Shown here: positions 52,960 through 62,341 of the stretch, in pieces
Position numbering within the stretch: the stretch's first letter is position 1
Layout: each line of letters begins with the position of its first letter
Assembly: GCA_963775805.1 (NCBI GenBank)
Contig: CAVZKG010000004.1
Location: 372,001-436,000 of the forward strand
Source: JAFAMB01 sp963775805
GTDB taxonomy: Bacteria; Verrucomicrobiota; Verrucomicrobiia; Chthoniobacterales; JAFAMB01
Length of the DNA: 64,000 bases
Direction: 5' to 3'
Made by a program: the position numbers and the translations under genes
The notes under the pieces: model-generated
What the model was told of the DNA's origin: nothing
What the model saw: only the letters and a program-made list of their open reading frames with translations
Database searches by the model: none

Positions 52960-53006
52960 AGCGAAGGCGTTTGTGGTTAGGCCGCACTTCGTCAAGAAAC
53001 AATTGA

Positions 53007-53846
53007 CTAACCATTGGCAGATTCCCACTGTTCCGACAGCCGGCGCCGCACTTCGAGTGTCGCACGTCGAGTCTTGAGGGCGCCTTGGCTCTTTAGCCGG
53101 CCGGAGAGATACTTAGGACCGGTTCTGGCATCTGCAATTGCGGCAAGCAGATCAGACTTTACTCTCGCGATCTGTTCCGAGCTGGGTGAATCAGGATCAA
53201 CGCCTTCGATTAGTTTGTGGAGCATGCCGAGCTGTGCGTAGTCCTCGATCTTGTAGGAGAGAGGCGTGACCGTTGCCGCAAGGGCGTCTAGCTCCTGAAC
53301 GGTACGACGCGTGACAATCGCAGCTGCTTTTTTAGCCATCGCGTGCACGGTCACTCCGGGGTCGTGGAAGGCCAGCAGCCGGCTGCTTTGAGCGCCGTGT
53401 GTCAGAAATCCGCCGGAGATGGCATGGCCGACAATGAGAGAAATGACCGGATGCCCAGCCAATCTGGCTGAGACATAGGCGTCCGTAGCGGCTGCGGCGG
53501 CAAGGAAAATGCCGAGCGATTCTTCGCGGCGGCCGTAAGCCTGGCTCGGGACGTCAACCACTGCGACAATCGCTCCTTTCTGGTCTTCGGTACCGGTTTC
53601 CATCAGTTCACGAATCTGCTTCGAGAGTTGCCACGCTTCCTCGAGCCCGACTTCACCGTTGCGTGCGCATGGAAAGCGGCTTTTCGGATCGGGTACAATG
53701 GCTAGGAGCCGAACTTTTTCCGTGTCCAACGATATGTCGGCAGCGAGGAGAGAAGGGATACTCGGAAGCCGAGTGGAGTCGTTCGCCGCGAGCGCGTCAA
53801 ACCAGACTCGGCCACGGGTGCGGACGGGTTGTGCGACGGACATCAT
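53007..53846 (-). CDS. mdcE: Malonate decarboxylase gamma subunit
   Basis: MdcE is one half of the decarboxylase that acts on malonyl-S-ACP in biotin-independent malonate decarboxylase. The 279-residue protein is a crotonase-fold carboxyltransferase relative with VVDVPSQAYGRREESLGI and ISLIVGHAISGGFLTHGAQSSR. It overlaps mdcD by ATGA and is the last gene of mdcBCDE. mdcG and mdcH, usually downstream, are absent; a higBA module lies there. Confidence 0.92.
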   Translation of the reverse strand: MMSVAQPVRTRGRVWFDALAANDSTRLPSIPSLLAADISLDTEKVRLLAIVPDPKSRFPCARNGEVGLEEAWQLSKQIRELMETGTEDQKGAIVAVVDVPSQAYGRREESLGIFLAAAAATDAYVSARLAGHPVISLIVGHAISGGFLTHGAQSSRLLAFHDPGVTVHAMAKKAAAIVTRRTVQELDALAATVTPLSYKIEDYAQLGMLHKLIEGVDPDSPSSEQIARVKSDLLAAIADARTGPKYLSGRLKSQGALKTRRATLEVRRRLSEQWESANG

Positions 53847-54709
53847 TTCTCCCTTCTGGTCCAGGTTCGGCGAAGTTCGATAGTGTCCAGTTGATGCGTG
53901 ACATCCGTTTCGGCGATGCGCCGGAGATAGAACTCGACTTGTTCCGAACGATGCGACGGAGGCAGACCATTCGCAAAAGCGTTGATCACCGCGTTTTTGA
54001 TCAAATCGACATCATCGTTGACGAGATCATCTGCAAACCCGGTTTCGTAGCGTTGGCTTCCGCCGGTGACAGACCAAATCAGTTGTCGATCTCGAGAATC
54101 AAACTCGTCGATGCCTGACTGTTCTTCGATGACTTCGGGCCCATTCAATCCGAGCCGGCCCTGCCGAGTCATAATCAGGTAACTGCAAAGTGCGGCTGTG
54201 ATCGACATGCCGCCAAAACAACCGACCGGCCCTGAAATGACACCAACAACCGGCACATATCGCCGAAGTGAGAGGAGGGATGAATTGATTTCTGCAATCG
54301 CTTCCAAGCCGAGGTTCGCTTCCTGCAACCGGACACCCCCAGTCTCGAACAGAAGAATGACTTGAATGGTGCGGCCCTGTTCAGCGTTTTCCCGTGCCAG
54401 ATCCAACGTGGCGCTGATTTTGACGCCGGATACTTCTCCGATGCTTCCACCCTGGAACTTCCCTTCGATCGCAACGACCACGGAGGGATGTCCGCCGATC
54501 GTGCCGCGTGCTATGATCACTCCATCGTCCGCCTGTGGCACCACCGCTTGCATCGTTAGCCAAGGTGATTCAAGCCGGTCGAACGGTCCGAGCAATTCAC
54601 GAAACGTTCCTTTATCAAGCAACGCTTCAGCCCGTTCTCGACCATTGAGTTCGATAAAGCTTTCGCTGTCTAGAAACGGTCGAGCTGTGAGCGGCTGCGT
54701 TTGATTCAT
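53843..54709 (-). CDS. mdcD: Malonate decarboxylase beta subunit
   Basis: MdcD pairs with MdcE to decarboxylate malonyl-S-ACP to acetyl-S-ACP. The 288-residue protein is carboxyltransferase-like, with SFIELNGRERAEALLD, GGVRLQEANLGLEAIAEI, GPVGCFGGMSITAALCSYL and LGLNGPEVIEEQSG. The 4-base overlaps with mdcC and mdcE show one operon. Confidence 0.93.
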   Translation of the reverse strand: MNQTQPLTARPFLDSESFIELNGRERAEALLDKGTFRELLGPFDRLESPWLTMQAVVPQADDGVIIARGTIGGHPSVVVAIEGKFQGGSIGEVSGVKISATLDLARENAEQGRTIQVILLFETGGVRLQEANLGLEAIAEINSSLLSLRRYVPVVGVISGPVGCFGGMSITAALCSYLIMTRQGRLGLNGPEVIEEQSGIDEFDSRDRQLIWSVTGGSQRYETGFADDLVNDDVDLIKNAVINAFANGLPPSHRSEQVEFYLRRIAETDVTHQLDTIELRRTWTRREK

Positions 54710-54999
54710 GTCTGACTCCTTTCAACCGCCTGCTGGAGACGGAGCGTAACCATTCCGGGCGTTGCCCCGAAATCATTAATCTCAATCGCCACTGCACCCT
54801 GGAATCGCGCGAAAAAGCGGTCCAGCACATGTTGCCAGGTCCGGGAGTAACCATCGACACTGGTGCGAACAACTACATGAGCCTTTTCATCGCGAGAAGG
54901 CTCAAGCAAGATTTCGAGATCGCCAGAACCGACAACGCCGACATGGGCGCGTTTTGCGATCGTGTGCGACGCCGGATAATCGAATACGAGTCTTTCCAT
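54706..54999 (-). CDS. mdcC: Malonate decarboxylase acyl carrier protein (delta subunit)
   Basis: MdcC carries the 2'-(5''-phosphoribosyl)-3'-dephospho-CoA group that holds the malonyl or acetyl unit. The 97-residue protein has the attachment serine Ser25 in GVVGSGDLEILLEP. It lies 5 bases downstream of mdcB and overlaps mdcD by 4 bases. Confidence 0.9.
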   Translation of the reverse strand: MERLVFDYPASHTIAKRAHVGVVGSGDLEILLEPSRDEKAHVVVRTSVDGYSRTWQHVLDRFFARFQGAVAIEINDFGATPGMVTLRLQQAVERSQT

Positions 55000-55004
55000 G
55001 AAGG

Positions 55005-55922
55005 TCAGTGAGGCACGTTGACGTTTTCGACGAGGTCTAAAAAGAATGTTGCGGCCAGCAGATCCGCGCTCCCGCCTGGAGAGGCGTTCAATTCCAGCAA
55101 TTTGCGGTCAAGCTCGAGCAGGCGCTGCCATCCTTCGGGTGTCGAAACGCCTCCAGCCTTTATCACTTCGGCCGCGCCACGGTGTGCCGCACGAAGGGCT
55201 GTCGGACCACCTCGGTGGAGAAGGCAGGTATCGTCCAAACTGCTCATGATTGCCAACAGCGCGTTAAGGCCTGCTTGCGAATCCGACTCCTTGTTCCAGC
55301 GTGATCGGCGAATAGCCGGTAAACCCAATAAAATGACGTGCGGAAAACCAGCACAAGCCTCTCCGCGGGCTCCGGAAACCGAGTATCGTTTTGCAACCTC
55401 TTGACCGTGGCTGTAACCGATCGGAGCACAAGCGTCTCGCAGCCGCGCCAAAGCTGCAGCCCGCTGCGCGATTGCGTCTGGAGACCGGTTGCAATTCATT
55501 GCGGCACCCGACACGAGAAGTCCAAGAGCCCAAATGGCGCCTCGATGGGAATTGATTCCGTTTGTTACCTGCAACATGGATTTCTCGGCAGATCTGCCGA
55601 TCGCTCCGAGTTCCTCACGCAAAGATTGGCTCGGAAACCGTCCGATTGAAACGGACGCCATCTGTACAAAATGGTTCTCCAAGGAGAAGGCGGAGCGTCT
55701 GAGCAAGCTCAAGGAGAGATCGTGGTGAGCGCCGGAGCCACGCTGATCAACCAGAGCCGGTTTCGGAGTGAGGTCCGCCTCGGATACCAAAGCCGTAACC
55801 GCGAAATCAGCCAAGAGAGTACAGCAATCCACCTCCGGCGGTCGCCAGGAGAAAGGTTCACTGCGCAACAGCCTGGAAATGGAAGGGGGATAAAACTTCG
55901 GCTCTGTGTTGATCTCCGCCAT
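55005..55922 (-). CDS. mdcB: Triphosphoribosyl-dephospho-CoA synthase
   Basis: MdcB (CitG family) makes the precursor of the MdcC prosthetic group from ATP and dephospho-CoA. The 305-residue protein has TPKPALVDQRGSGAHHDLSL near residues 52-71, NGINSHRGAIWALGLL, DDTCLLHRGG and GGSADLLAATFFLD, all family hallmarks. It is the first gene of this operon; mdcA, usually just upstream, is missing and a dispersed repeat is found there instead. Confidence 0.93.
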   Translation of the reverse strand: MAEINTEPKFYPPSISRLLRSEPFSWRPPEVDCCTLLADFAVTALVSEADLTPKPALVDQRGSGAHHDLSLSLLRRSAFSLENHFVQMASVSIGRFPSQSLREELGAIGRSAEKSMLQVTNGINSHRGAIWALGLLVSGAAMNCNRSPDAIAQRAAALARLRDACAPIGYSHGQEVAKRYSVSGARGEACAGFPHVILLGLPAIRRSRWNKESDSQAGLNALLAIMSSLDDTCLLHRGGPTALRAAHRGAAEVIKAGGVSTPEGWQRLLELDRKLLELNASPGGSADLLAATFFLDLVENVNVPH

Positions 55923-56313
55923 ACACGGTCAGGGTAGCCGTCATCAATGTAGGATAGGCTTCCAGCCTGTCCAGCCTCAGCGCGGCGCGAGCTGCAACCA
56001 AATGGATGCGGTGTGGGCGTATGGGCGTGTCGGCGAATACCTGGTCAGGTTGACATTAGCCTGGGGACGACCTCGGAATCCTCGCAGAAAAACCTGCAGG
56101 GATGCCTGAAAGGGAGCCGATTTCCAAAGTGCGATCACGTCCGCATACCTCTACTGGCCTTTTCGGGGCTGGTCCTATTTTGGATCCCATTCCTACGGCT
56201 GACGCCGTGGGCAGAGGAACGGGCCACTCAGAACTCCCCCTTCCAAGGCTAAATCAAAACACTCGTGAAAATAGGCGCAGCCCGCTGGGAGCGTGTGCTA
56301 AATTGTTCTCCCT
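55923..56313. other. Noncoding spacer between divergent mdcB and trpC
   Basis: A REP-like copy (TGTAGGATAGGC...GCCTGTCC) lies at 55948-55972. The rest has small hairpins (for example ACGGCTGACGCCGT at about 56199). An extended -10 TGCTAAATT (56296-56304) precedes trpC by 9 bases. No gene is supported. Confidence 0.5.
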
Positions 56314-57090
56314 ATGAGCCGTCTCGCCGAAATAATCGATCACAAACGAGAGGAGATCGAACCTTGGATCAAACACAAGGAAACATGGCACGAACGTGCG
56401 TTAGCGCTTGGTCCGTTTCGAGGATTTCGAGAGAAACTGACATCTGTAAAATTCGGTTTCATCGGCGAAGTCAAAAAGGCGTCGCCGTCTGCCGGTATGA
56501 TCGCCAGCGACTTTGATCCGCTGCACACGGCGTTGGTTTATGAACGTGCTGGCGCAAATTGTATCTCGGTACTCACCGATGAGCGCTTTTTTCAGGGGCA
56601 TCTGGATTACCTGGCATTGATTCGGAGCAAAGTCTCGAGCCCGCTGCTGAGAAAAGATTTTACTATCCATGAAGTGCAGATTTATCAGGCTGCTCTGGCA
56701 GGCGCTGATGCGGTTCTTCTGATTGTTGCAGCGCTAACGGATGTTGAACTTAAGCGGTTCAAATCTCTTTCGGAAGAGGTCGGTATCGATTGCCTGGTCG
56801 AGGTTCACGACGAGATTGACTTAAAACGTGCCCTGGACGCCGGAGCGGAATTTATCGGCATCAACAATCGAGATCTGGCGACTTTCACAACGGATCTACG
56901 CGCGACTGAGCTGTTGGCTCCGAAGGTTCCCGAGGGTTGCACCATTGTGAGCGAAAGCGGAATTCGGACGGTCGACGACGTGCGCCGGGTTGTACGCGCA
57001 GGAGCGCATGCGGCATTGATCGGCGAATCGTTAATGCGGGCTCCCGATCCGGGAGCATTGCTCGAAAGTTTTCTGGCCGTGGCCGGCTAA
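56314..57090 (+). CDS. trpC: Indole-3-glycerol phosphate synthase
   Basis: TrpC closes the indole ring in tryptophan synthesis. The 258-residue TIM-barrel protein has GEVKKASPSAGMI, VLTDERFFQG, LLRKDFTIHEVQI, ADAVLLIVAAL, EVHDEIDLKRAL, GINNRDLATF and VSESGIRTVDDV, so the catalytic Lys and Glu positions are present. No other trp gene is adjacent. The ATG follows a -10-like TGCTAAATT by 9 bases and has no clear Shine-Dalgarno. Confidence 0.96.
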   Translation: MSRLAEIIDHKREEIEPWIKHKETWHERALALGPFRGFREKLTSVKFGFIGEVKKASPSAGMIASDFDPLHTALVYERAGANCISVLTDERFFQGHLDYLALIRSKVSSPLLRKDFTIHEVQIYQAALAGADAVLLIVAALTDVELKRFKSLSEEVGIDCLVEVHDEIDLKRALDAGAEFIGINNRDLATFTTDLRATELLAPKVPEGCTIVSESGIRTVDDVRRVVRAGAHAALIGESLMRAPDPGALLESFLAVAG

Positions 57091-57124
57091 TAAAATGCCA
57101 CCCAGGATTTGATTTTCTTTTGCA

Positions 57125-58105
57125 GTGGACGACCAGCGATTCGACCAGATTGTTGTGAATCCTTCAGAAGCCGGGGCGCGACTTGACGTCTTCCTGGCAC
57201 GGAGTATCGACAGGCTGTCGCGCGCACGTATTCAAGCGCTGATCCATTCGGGGCACATCCGATTGAACGGTGAATTGTGTCGAGCTAAACAAACGATCCG
57301 CTCGGGCGACAAAATCGATGTTCGTGAACCGGAGCCGGAACGAACGGCTCTGGTGGCCGAGGAGATTGCGATTCCGGTTCTATACGAGGATGAACAACTC
57401 GTGGTGGTCAATAAACCCGCAGGGATGACGGTTCACCCGGGGGCCGGTGTTCAGACCGGGACTCTCGTAAACGCGCTTCTCCATAGTATTTCGAATCTGA
57501 GTGGGATCGGCGGAGAGCTGCGACCCGGGGTCGTGCATCGCCTCGACAAAGAAACGAGCGGATGCCTTGTGGTCGCCAAGGATGACCTTTCACATACACG
57601 ATTGTCTGCTCAATTTGCGGGCAGAAAAGTTCAGAAATTCTATCTGGCGCTTTGTGCTCCGGGTTTCACGAAGCCGACAGGTGAAATCGTTAAGCCGATC
57701 GGTCGCCATCCGGTGCACCGGCAGAAGATGGCAGTTCTCGACCGGGGCCGCCCGGCGCATACCCGGTATCAAGTGATCGGAGAGTCAACAGAATTGGCGC
57801 TGGTCCTTTGCCAGATATTTACAGGACGAACGCATCAGATCAGAGTCCACCTTCAATCGATTGGACATCCGGTGCTTGGTGATAAGGTGTACGGGAAGAA
57901 ACCGACGACGTACGATAGACAAATGCTGCACGCGTGGCGCCTCGGTTTTTTTCATCCATTGACCGAGAATTGGTTGGAATTCGAAGCCGGATTGCCAGAC
58001 GATTTTGCGCAGAGTGGCGTTGAAGAATTCTGGATTATACGAGCAAGGGCTGACCTTGGTCATCGAAATGTTGAGCAGACTGAAAGGTCCTCAGGCTCAG
58101 CATAG
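57125..58105 (+). CDS. rluD: RluA/RluD-family pseudouridine synthase
   Basis: This enzyme converts uridines in 23S rRNA to pseudouridine. The 326-residue protein has an N-terminal S4 domain (ARLDVFLARSIDRLSRARIQ) and a catalytic domain with the HRLDKETSG motif containing the catalytic Asp, KPAGMTVHPG, GRTHQIRVHLQSIGHPVLGD and HAWRLGFFHP. The start is GTG. The C-terminus overlaps the next gene. Target specificity (RluD-like, positions 1911/1915/1917) is inferred from domain layout. Confidence 0.9.
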   Translation: MDDQRFDQIVVNPSEAGARLDVFLARSIDRLSRARIQALIHSGHIRLNGELCRAKQTIRSGDKIDVREPEPERTALVAEEIAIPVLYEDEQLVVVNKPAGMTVHPGAGVQTGTLVNALLHSISNLSGIGGELRPGVVHRLDKETSGCLVVAKDDLSHTRLSAQFAGRKVQKFYLALCAPGFTKPTGEIVKPIGRHPVHRQKMAVLDRGRPAHTRYQVIGESTELALVLCQIFTGRTHQIRVHLQSIGHPVLGDKVYGKKPTTYDRQMLHAWRLGFFHPLTENWLEFEAGLPDDFAQSGVEEFWIIRARADLGHRNVEQTERSSGSA

Positions 58106-58931
58106 TTTGAACGCGGATAATTCGGTTCTTCAGAGAATTGGTCTTCTTCCAAGACCGGGTGGAAACGTAGAGCCGGTGGCCGCGTTTCAAGAACCGGTCG
58201 CGCCCAATCTTGATGTGCCGCCGATTTTGGAGAGTGTCGCTGTCAACGAGCCGGTTCCTGCGGAAACAAGTCAGGCTTCGCCTGTGTCAGAGGAAGCAAA
58301 GCAACCAGGCGAAGTCGAACGGATGTTTGAGGAACTACGCGCGGAGGTTCTCGTCTGCACGAAATGCCCAAATCTCGTGGCATTCAGGCACAAGGTGGTT
58401 TTTGGAGTCGGAAATCCGCATGCAGAACTTATGTTTGTCGGTGAAGCTCCTGGTGCAGATGAAGATATGCAGGGGGAACCTTTTGTCGGAAGGGCGGGGG
58501 AGTTGCTGACGAAGATTATCCAGACGATGGGATATCAGCGATCGGATGTTTACATCGCGAACGTGCTTAAATGCAGGCCGGACATGCCGCCCGGAGCTTC
58601 CGGCAATCGTCAACCGACGGAAGCCGAAATGGAGACCTGTCTGCCATACTTGCGGCGCCAGATCGAATTGATCCGACCGAAGCTGATGGTGGCCTTGGGC
58701 GGAACGGCCATGCGCGGCTTATTTGGGACAGCCGAGCCGATGAAACAGTTGCGTGGGCGCTGGCACGAATTTAATTCGATTCCGGTGATGGCGACGTTCC
58801 ATCCCTCGTATCTCCTCAGAAATCAGGCATTGTCTGAAAAACGCAAGGTTTGGGAGGATATGCTTCAGGTGCTAGAGCGGCTCGAACGTCCGATCAGCGA
58901 GCGCCAGAAAAATTACTTCCTCGCCAGATGA
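58068..58931 (+). CDS. Family 4 uracil-DNA glycosylase
   Basis: A [4Fe-4S] uracil-DNA glycosylase removing uracil from DNA. The 287-residue protein has a poorly conserved N-terminal extension (about 100 residues), then the core with CTKCPNL, FVGEAPGADEDMQGEPFVGR, the second Cys pair in NVLKCRP and ETCLPYL, and the HPSYLLR motif. The ATG used (MLSRLKG) overlaps the end of the rluD-like gene by 38 bases; a longer frame opens at 58005. Confidence 0.9.
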   Translation: MLSRLKGPQAQHSLNADNSVLQRIGLLPRPGGNVEPVAAFQEPVAPNLDVPPILESVAVNEPVPAETSQASPVSEEAKQPGEVERMFEELRAEVLVCTKCPNLVAFRHKVVFGVGNPHAELMFVGEAPGADEDMQGEPFVGRAGELLTKIIQTMGYQRSDVYIANVLKCRPDMPPGASGNRQPTEAEMETCLPYLRRQIELIRPKLMVALGGTAMRGLFGTAEPMKQLRGRWHEFNSIPVMATFHPSYLLRNQALSEKRKVWEDMLQVLERLERPISERQKNYFLAR

Positions 58932-59026
58932 CCCGATTTATTGGAAGGTGCACCCGAGAATTAGCTTATCCCACGCCACCTGCCATGCCTGGCAATGTCA
59001 CCGATTGTCGTCTCCCTATTCCAACT

Positions 59027-59557
59027 ATGAAGCTTCTTAGTGCTGTGTTCGCCCTCTGTGTCTTGTCTGTCGTCCCTGCTTCTGCGGCTTATTGGCAATC
59101 GGAGGATTTTGGTTGTTCAATCAGTTTACCGGATAGCGAATCCAACCATACCCAATCCAGCTGGACAACCATTGGCTCTACGGAGGACGGAACATTAGTC
59201 GGTGCCCAGAGAGACGATCTCAGTGCGTTCGTTTTTCTCGGTTACGTCGATCTTTCCAAGCGACCAAAATTCCATTTGAACGAAAAAACCATCGGAGAAC
59301 TGGAAAAGCGCTTTTTCGGACCCGGTCAAGGTTTTCGGCGTGGCCTGCAACGAATTTCGTTGCACGGTATGCCGGGTTACCGTCTTACGGGCGATTCCGT
59401 TTACCATGGCCGACACTACGGCTTAGTGGTCGATATGCTTGAGGCGAACGCCCGGATCTACGAGATCGCTGGAATGAAGGAAAACGACCAACAACCGCTC
59501 AAGGACCCGGACATTAGTGGCGCGATGTCGAGTTTCAGGCTGTTGCCGCAGTCGTGA
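59027..59557 (+). CDS. Secreted protein of unknown function
   Basis: A 176-residue protein with a signal peptide (MKLLSAVFALCVLSVVPASA|AY) and a small domain likely of beta structure (FGCSISLPDSES, FHLNEKTIGELEKRFFGPG, LHGMPGYRLTG). No family is recognised. The longer ORF upstream is shadow sequence over the glycosylase gene. An (AATTAAG)3 microsatellite follows at about 59584-59606. Confidence 0.7.
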   Translation: MKLLSAVFALCVLSVVPASAAYWQSEDFGCSISLPDSESNHTQSSWTTIGSTEDGTLVGAQRDDLSAFVFLGYVDLSKRPKFHLNEKTIGELEKRFFGPGQGFRRGLQRISLHGMPGYRLTGDSVYHGRHYGLVVDMLEANARIYEIAGMKENDQQPLKDPDISGAMSSFRLLPQS

Positions 59558-59619
59558 GATGAGAAGGCAGAGGGAAGAGGGCAGAATTAAGAATTAAGAA
59601 TTAAGAAGTGGAGCTTTTG

Positions 59620-60702
59620 TCAGAGAGCGTTTTGAAGGTCCTGGGCGAATTGGTCCACCTCTTCGGCGGTGGTATCCCAAGAGCACATTAATCGGGCCCC
59701 GGCACCAGGGCCGACATGGGTGTAGAACCGCCAGCCGAGCTCGTACATTTGTGAAATGGCTGGTTCCGGGATTTTGGCGAATACGGCGTTGCCTTCCCGC
59801 GGAAACAGGAGTTTGACCGCCGACATCTGGCTCAGACGAGAAGAGAGCCTTTCCGCCATCGCATTTGAGTGCGTAGCGTATTCCAACCATTTACCCGCGT
59901 CCAACAGGCCAAGCCATTGTGCGGCCATAAAGCGCATTTTAGAAGCGAGCTGGCCGCTTTGCTTCATCCGATATGGAAATACCGCCGCGTCTTGACGCTT
60001 GAAAAAGATCACAGCTTCGCCGAAAGCCAGGCCATTTTTTGTGCCGCCGAAGACAAGCACATCGACACCAGCTTTCCAGGTGAGGTCTGCGGGAGTGCAA
60101 CCAGCCGAGGCAACAGCGTTGGCGAACCTCGCGCCATCCATATGGACTGCGAGCTCGTTTTTTCTGGCGAACAGCGTCAATTCCGCGAGTTCATCAGGCC
60201 GGTATAAAGTCCCGAGCTCAGTCACGTTTGTAAGGCTCAACACACGGGGAAGCGAGGCATGAACATCGCGCCGGCCCTGCATTGCCTGTCGAAGCGTTTC
60301 AATCGTCATTTTTCCGTCCGCGCCTTCGACCGGTACAATTCGAACCCCTTGATTCAGAAAACCGACAGCATTACACTCGTCAGATTCGACATGGGAGTGG
60401 CTGTGGCAGAGGACGCTATGGTGTGGTGAACAATAGTTGCCGATAGCCAGCCCGTTTGCCGCCGTCCCGTTGAAAACGAAGAAAACTTCGCAATCGGTTT
60501 CAAACAGAGCGCGAATACTCTCTTTCGCTTTGGTCGTGAGTTCATCTGCTCCGTAGCTGACAACGTGCCCCTTGTTCAAGCCCGCAAGCGCTTCCATTAC
60601 TTCCGGGGCGCACCCGGAGTTATTGTCGCTCGCGAACTGCCGTCGATAATCAAAGTTCCACACGGCGACAAACTGAAACGGGTTGAGATTGATCGCCAAC
60701 AA
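59620..60702 (-). CDS. ltaE: Low-specificity L-threonine aldolase
   Basis: A PLP enzyme splitting threonine to glycine and acetaldehyde. The 360-residue fold-type I protein has FASDNNSGCAPEVM, FVFNGTAANGLAI, HVESDECNAVGF, VHMDGARFANAVAS and the PLP lysine in FGGTKNGLAFGEAV. The start is uncertain: a TTG at 60702 gives MLAINLNPF, while a GTG at 60663 gives VWNFDYRRQFASDN, closer to the usual family start. Confidence 0.9.
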   Translation of the reverse strand: MLAINLNPFQFVAVWNFDYRRQFASDNNSGCAPEVMEALAGLNKGHVVSYGADELTTKAKESIRALFETDCEVFFVFNGTAANGLAIGNYCSPHHSVLCHSHSHVESDECNAVGFLNQGVRIVPVEGADGKMTIETLRQAMQGRRDVHASLPRVLSLTNVTELGTLYRPDELAELTLFARKNELAVHMDGARFANAVASAGCTPADLTWKAGVDVLVFGGTKNGLAFGEAVIFFKRQDAAVFPYRMKQSGQLASKMRFMAAQWLGLLDAGKWLEYATHSNAMAERLSSRLSQMSAVKLLFPREGNAVFAKIPEPAISQMYELGWRFYTHVGPGAGARLMCSWDTTAEEVDQFAQDLQNAL

Positions 60703-60757
60703 ATTCTCGCATTGAGCAGTGTGCGATCAATTCCTAGAGTGTAGACAGAAGTTTCCT

Positions 60758-61378
60758 ATGAAAGAAGAAATGGTATTGGTTGTGCGGCGTGATCTCCTGG
60801 AATCAATCGGGATTTTTCAGGGGCTACAGTTTGACGTTGATCGTTATTTGGTGCCGATGTTGAACCGGGAGAATAATTTCTTTGCACCGCGTTCGTCGGC
60901 GGAAACCGATCCGAGTCTAAAACAGATCATTCCGTACGCAATCCTTGTCAGCGGAGGCAAGGTGCTTCGATACAAACGAGGGAAGAAATCGGGCGAACAA
61001 CGGCTAGTCGCGAAGGGTTCAATCGGAATCGGTGGACACATGAACGATCGCGACGAAGGCTTATTCGCTCTGGATAAGGAAGCGTATCTTGCCGGGGTAC
61101 AAAGGGAGATCGACGAAGAGTTGATCGTTGAACGGCCGTTAAGTAACCGCGTGGTGGCATTGATCAACGATGATTCAAACGAAGTCGGCCAGGTGCATCT
61201 TGGAGTCGTCCATATCCTCCAATTAGCCAGTCCTTCCGCCGAAAAGCGGGAGAGTATGATTCTGGGAATCGAATTTTTGACACCGGACCAGCTTCGAGCG
61301 GAGCGAGAGACACTTGAAACATGGTCTCAAATATTGGTCGACGATCTCGAAAGGTTGATCTGGATTCAGGATTGTTAA
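60758..61378 (+). CDS. NUDIX-type hydrolase family protein
   Basis: A 206-residue protein with a NUDIX-like box: GIGGHMNDRD, then AGVQREIDEELIVE, which supplies the conserved Glu residues. The N-terminal third is unrelated to minimal NUDIX enzymes. Annotated relatives are often called phosphoesterases; the substrate is unknown. I use the ATG at 60758 (MKEEMVLVV). It is divergent from ltaE and convergent with rbsK, with a perfect 14-bp palindrome between (61410-61423). Confidence 0.78.
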   Translation: MKEEMVLVVRRDLLESIGIFQGLQFDVDRYLVPMLNRENNFFAPRSSAETDPSLKQIIPYAILVSGGKVLRYKRGKKSGEQRLVAKGSIGIGGHMNDRDEGLFALDKEAYLAGVQREIDEELIVERPLSNRVVALINDDSNEVGQVHLGVVHILQLASPSAEKRESMILGIEFLTPDQLRAERETLETWSQILVDDLERLIWIQDC

Positions 61379-61409
61379 GTCTAGCGATCTACAACCTATG
61401 AGCTTCAAA

Positions 61410-61423
61410 AGCCACGCGTGGCT
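61410..61423. terminator. 14-bp palindrome between convergent genes
   Basis: AGCCACGCGTGGCT is a perfect palindrome between the NUDIX gene and rbsK. It may help terminate both transcripts, but it has no T-run. Confidence 0.35.
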
Positions 61424-61441
61424 CATGGGCATCACACGCCG

Positions 61442-62341
61442 TCACGCAACCACTTCGTGACGGTATGGCATCCCGGCCTGGGCACCGGCTCTGGTGACCG
61501 CAATGGAGGCCGCCACGCATGCCCTCTTCACCGACTCCTGTAAAGAGAGGCCTTCGCCAACTCCGACTGCGAGCCAGCCGACAAAGCAGTCGCCTGCTCC
61601 CGTTGTATCGACCGCGTGAACCTTAGGCGCAGCGACGGACTCGATTTTGTCTCCTTCAGAGAACATCACGCCCTCGGCTCCGAGCGTTACAACCACCTTT
61701 CTGCAGCCCAAAGCGTGGAGAGAGCCGATGGCGTTTCCGATTTCCTGCTCGCCGGAGATATCCCTCGCCTCGTGTTCGTTCACGACGATAACGTGAAGCC
61801 TTTCGTAAATAACCGCGGCAAGTTGGCGCGATGGCGCAGGATTTAAAATAAACGGTTTGTTAAGCTCGTGACAGAGCTGCGCCGTGGCTTCGATGGCGCT
61901 ATCTTGAATTTCCAGCTGAGAAACGACTGCTGATGCGGACTCAAATATCGGCCGAGCAGCAGACACCATTTCAAAGTCGACGGCGTCATTGCTCGACTTG
62001 GCGACCGCAATCAGATTCTCTCTCGTTACGCCATCCACTAGGATGAGAGCGACCCCGCTCGGTGCGCCTTGCACGCAGTGGAAATAATCGGTGTTAATTT
62101 CCTCTTTCTCGAGGCGCGCTTTTGCATCCGTTCCGAACGTGTCGGCACCGTACGCGCCTAGAAATGCCACATCCCCGCCGGCGCGAACTGCGGCGACTGC
62201 CTGGTTTGCTCCCTTGCCGCCTCCAAAGGTCTGAAATTCGCCGCCGAGCACAGTTTCTCCTGGGTTCGGCAGCCGGTTACAATAGACGACCAGATCGGTG
62301 TTCGAACTGCCAACGACAAGTATTCGCGGTTTGGTGGCCAT
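61442..62341 (-). CDS. rbsK: Ribokinase
   Basis: A PfkB-family sugar kinase of 299 residues that phosphorylates ribose. It has the ribokinase stretches VGSSNTDLVVYCNRLPNPGE, TFGGGKGANQAVAA, NPAPSRQL and the catalytic DTTGAGDCFVGWLAVG with the general-base Asp. The start ATG gives MATKPRILVVGSSN. No transporter or ribose repressor is next to it, so another pentose or nucleoside role remains possible. Confidence 0.92.
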   Translation of the reverse strand: MATKPRILVVGSSNTDLVVYCNRLPNPGETVLGGEFQTFGGGKGANQAVAAVRAGGDVAFLGAYGADTFGTDAKARLEKEEINTDYFHCVQGAPSGVALILVDGVTRENLIAVAKSSNDAVDFEMVSAARPIFESASAVVSQLEIQDSAIEATAQLCHELNKPFILNPAPSRQLAAVIYERLHVIVVNEHEARDISGEQEIGNAIGSLHALGCRKVVVTLGAEGVMFSEGDKIESVAAPKVHAVDTTGAGDCFVGWLAVGVGEGLSLQESVKRACVAASIAVTRAGAQAGMPYRHEVVA

